Origin: Aristaeella hokkaidonensis
GTDB lineage: Bacteria; Bacillota; Clostridia; Christensenellales; Aristaeellaceae
NCBI RefSeq assembly: GCF_018128945.1
Contig: NZ_CP068393.1
Coordinates: forward strand, 1,674,001 to 1,738,000
Reading direction: 5' to 3'
DNA: 64,000 bases
Both the position numbers and the translations under genes were made by a program. This document shows positions 62,894-64,000 of this stretch, one piece after another. Position 1 is the first letter of the stretch. Each line of letters opens with the position of its first letter. Under the pieces are notes generated by a model, which worked only from the letters and a program-made list of their open reading frames with translations, searched no databases and was not told where the DNA came from.

Positions 62894-64000
62894 TCATTCA
62901 GCTTTTTCCGCTGAAGGCGTGTACTCCGCATCCATCCAGGCTGTGCGTTCAGCAATCCACTTCTTCAGGTAGACCACCGCCCTCTCAAAGCTCCCTCCGG
63001 ATCCGGGACCTGTCGCGTCCCGGCTGACGTTCCATCTGGTATAGTTCATCTTCACTGAAGCGTCGATCCGATCCGCGTACTCATCCAGGGAACGGACTTC
63101 CCCTTCCGTTTCGGCCTCTTTATCGCCCAGCAACACCGCAGTTGCGGAACGGAAGGTCTTCGCCCAGATCTCCCCGACCTTCTGCCTGAAAGCCATGTGA
63201 TTGTACAGCAGCCAGTACAGATTGCCGTTTCTCCGGTAAGCCGTCAGGTACTTTCCTGTCGGAGGGTATCCCCTGTCATTCATATTACCGAAGCAAAGGT
63301 CATAGTCCCAGGAAGGCCCTGCGTAAATCAGCGGATCATTCAGGTCCGAATCCTTGTACAGGAACTGGCTTCCGCCGGTAAAGTCATAGTTCTTGGTCCA
63401 TTCCTCAATCAGGAACCGCTGGGCAAAAGAGGTTACATCCAGGTATTCCTCATAGGACTTTCCAGTTTCTGGTTCAATCCCGTCCTTTGCCAGGAGGGCC
63501 TTGTGCATTTCTGTTATCCGTGCAAACAGGTATTCCGCCTGACCCCGGCTGGGATAAGTCGGTTCCTTGATCCGGATGTTCAGTTCTTCCTTTGTCCGGA
63601 ACCCAGCCAGCACGTAATTCTTCATCCTGGCCTTTTTTTCAATGGTCAGGATGTATCCGCCGGTAACATCCTCCGGATCCTTTATGTCGGGATAGCTCCG
63701 GATCAGCGGATACGCGGATGACTTTTCCGTGATGATCGGTCCGGCGTTGAACGGTTCACTGTTAACCTTTTCCGTCGCCTTTTCCAGGTTGGCGATGTCA
63801 ATCCTGTCCCCGCCGATCTGGATCTTTTCCGTGATCAGATATAGTCCCTGATAGTTCCCGTTGATCCATACGTCTGCCTGGACGCAGTCCACAGCATTCT
63901 TCAGCCCGATTTCCCGGCTCATATCCAGCACGATCTGATTCCGCAGCAGGCTGACGTCCACCCAGTTGGCAAGCAGCACCCAGGTTTTCCCTTTCCCCAT
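62894..64000 (-). CDS. CotH-kinase-family protein, C-terminal part (N-terminus outside window)
   Basis: 368 codons to the right edge; the gene very likely starts outside. CotH motifs in order: LLANWVDVSLLRN; WINGNYQGLYLITEKIQIGGDRIDI (~50-75); FLIEEWTKNYDFTGGSQFLYKD (~190); and GPSWDYDLCFGN (~225) with the metal-binding Asp pair. CotH proteins are atypical protein kinases that act on spore-coat or secreted proteins. In gut Clostridia CotH domains are often part of secreted proteins; a signal peptide cannot be checked here. Confidence 0.85.
   Translation of the reverse strand: MGKGKTWVLLANWVDVSLLRNQIVLDMSREIGLKNAVDCVQADVWINGNYQGLYLITEKIQIGGDRIDIANLEKATEKVNSEPFNAGPIITEKSSAYPLIRSYPDIKDPEDVTGGYILTIEKKARMKNYVLAGFRTKEELNIRIKEPTYPSRGQAEYLFARITEMHKALLAKDGIEPETGKSYEEYLDVTSFAQRFLIEEWTKNYDFTGGSQFLYKDSDLNDPLIYAGPSWDYDLCFGNMNDRGYPPTGKYLTAYRRNGNLYWLLYNHMAFRQKVGEIWAKTFRSATAVLLGDKEAETEGEVRSLDEYADRIDASVKMNYTRWNVSRDATGPGSGGSFERAVVYLKKWIAERTAWMDAEYTPSAEKAE

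Overview
The window is 64 kb of a bacterial chromosome. Moderately high GC coding DNA, strong AGGAGG-type ribosome binding sites, sigma-A promoters with 17-18 bp spacers, many U-tailed terminators, KtrAB, AddB, a CD1247-like gene beside efp, and Cna-B/FctA/SpaA-type surface modules point to Bacillota, class Clostridia. A gut or rumen Christensenellales-like organism is my guess from gene content, not a determination.

Layout. (1) About 1-33,220, minus strand: one enormous secreted adhesin or fibre gene that runs off the left edge. It has a signal peptide, a duplicated N-terminal region, an adhesin head, about 77 tandem copies of a ~104-residue FctA/Cna-B-like module, ten 121-residue SpaA-like modules, and a mosaic of Cna-B, FctA-like, SpaA-like and D2-like domains. 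In the sequence given, three single-base deletions split it into four open frames. If they are repaired, the in-window part is about 11,070 residues. (2) 33,306-35,699: a secreted Pro/Thr- and Glu-rich companion with a clear promoter. (3) 36,359-42,463: a ROK sugar kinase and a sugar-phosphate isomerase-like protein (overlapping), an extracellular solute-binding protein, and a second, smaller Cna-B protein. (4) 42,777-48,656: a GT2 glycosyltransferase behind ktrB-ktrA, a phosphoesterase, and an M24 peptidase-efp-CD1247-like operon. (5) 49,149-54,520: thrC, a small P-loop protein and addB with no addA beside it. (6) 54,811-58,223: a YitT-family membrane protein, an SPFH protein, an IS3 remnant and a DegV protein. 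(7) 58,342-60,604: a phenylacetate-CoA ligase and an ACT-domain protein behind a Phe-rich leader peptide and attenuator. (8) 60,806-64,000: a small unknown protein, gdhA and a partial CotH-kinase-like protein.

Three observations stand out. First, the paaK-ACT pair has a complete-looking classical attenuator: a 16-residue leader peptide with FFF, mutually exclusive hairpins and a strong terminator. This suggests phenylalanine-controlled phenylacetate salvage into Phe. Second, three dispersed intergenic elements (48.8, 58.5 and 61.2 kb) share a core but have compensatory changes in their stems, which suggests a structured RNA or a hairpin-forming mobile DNA element. Third, the giant gene is built from a higher-order ~3.1 kb (ten-module) repeat whose copies are nearly identical, so it is recombining recently or is hard to assemble correctly.
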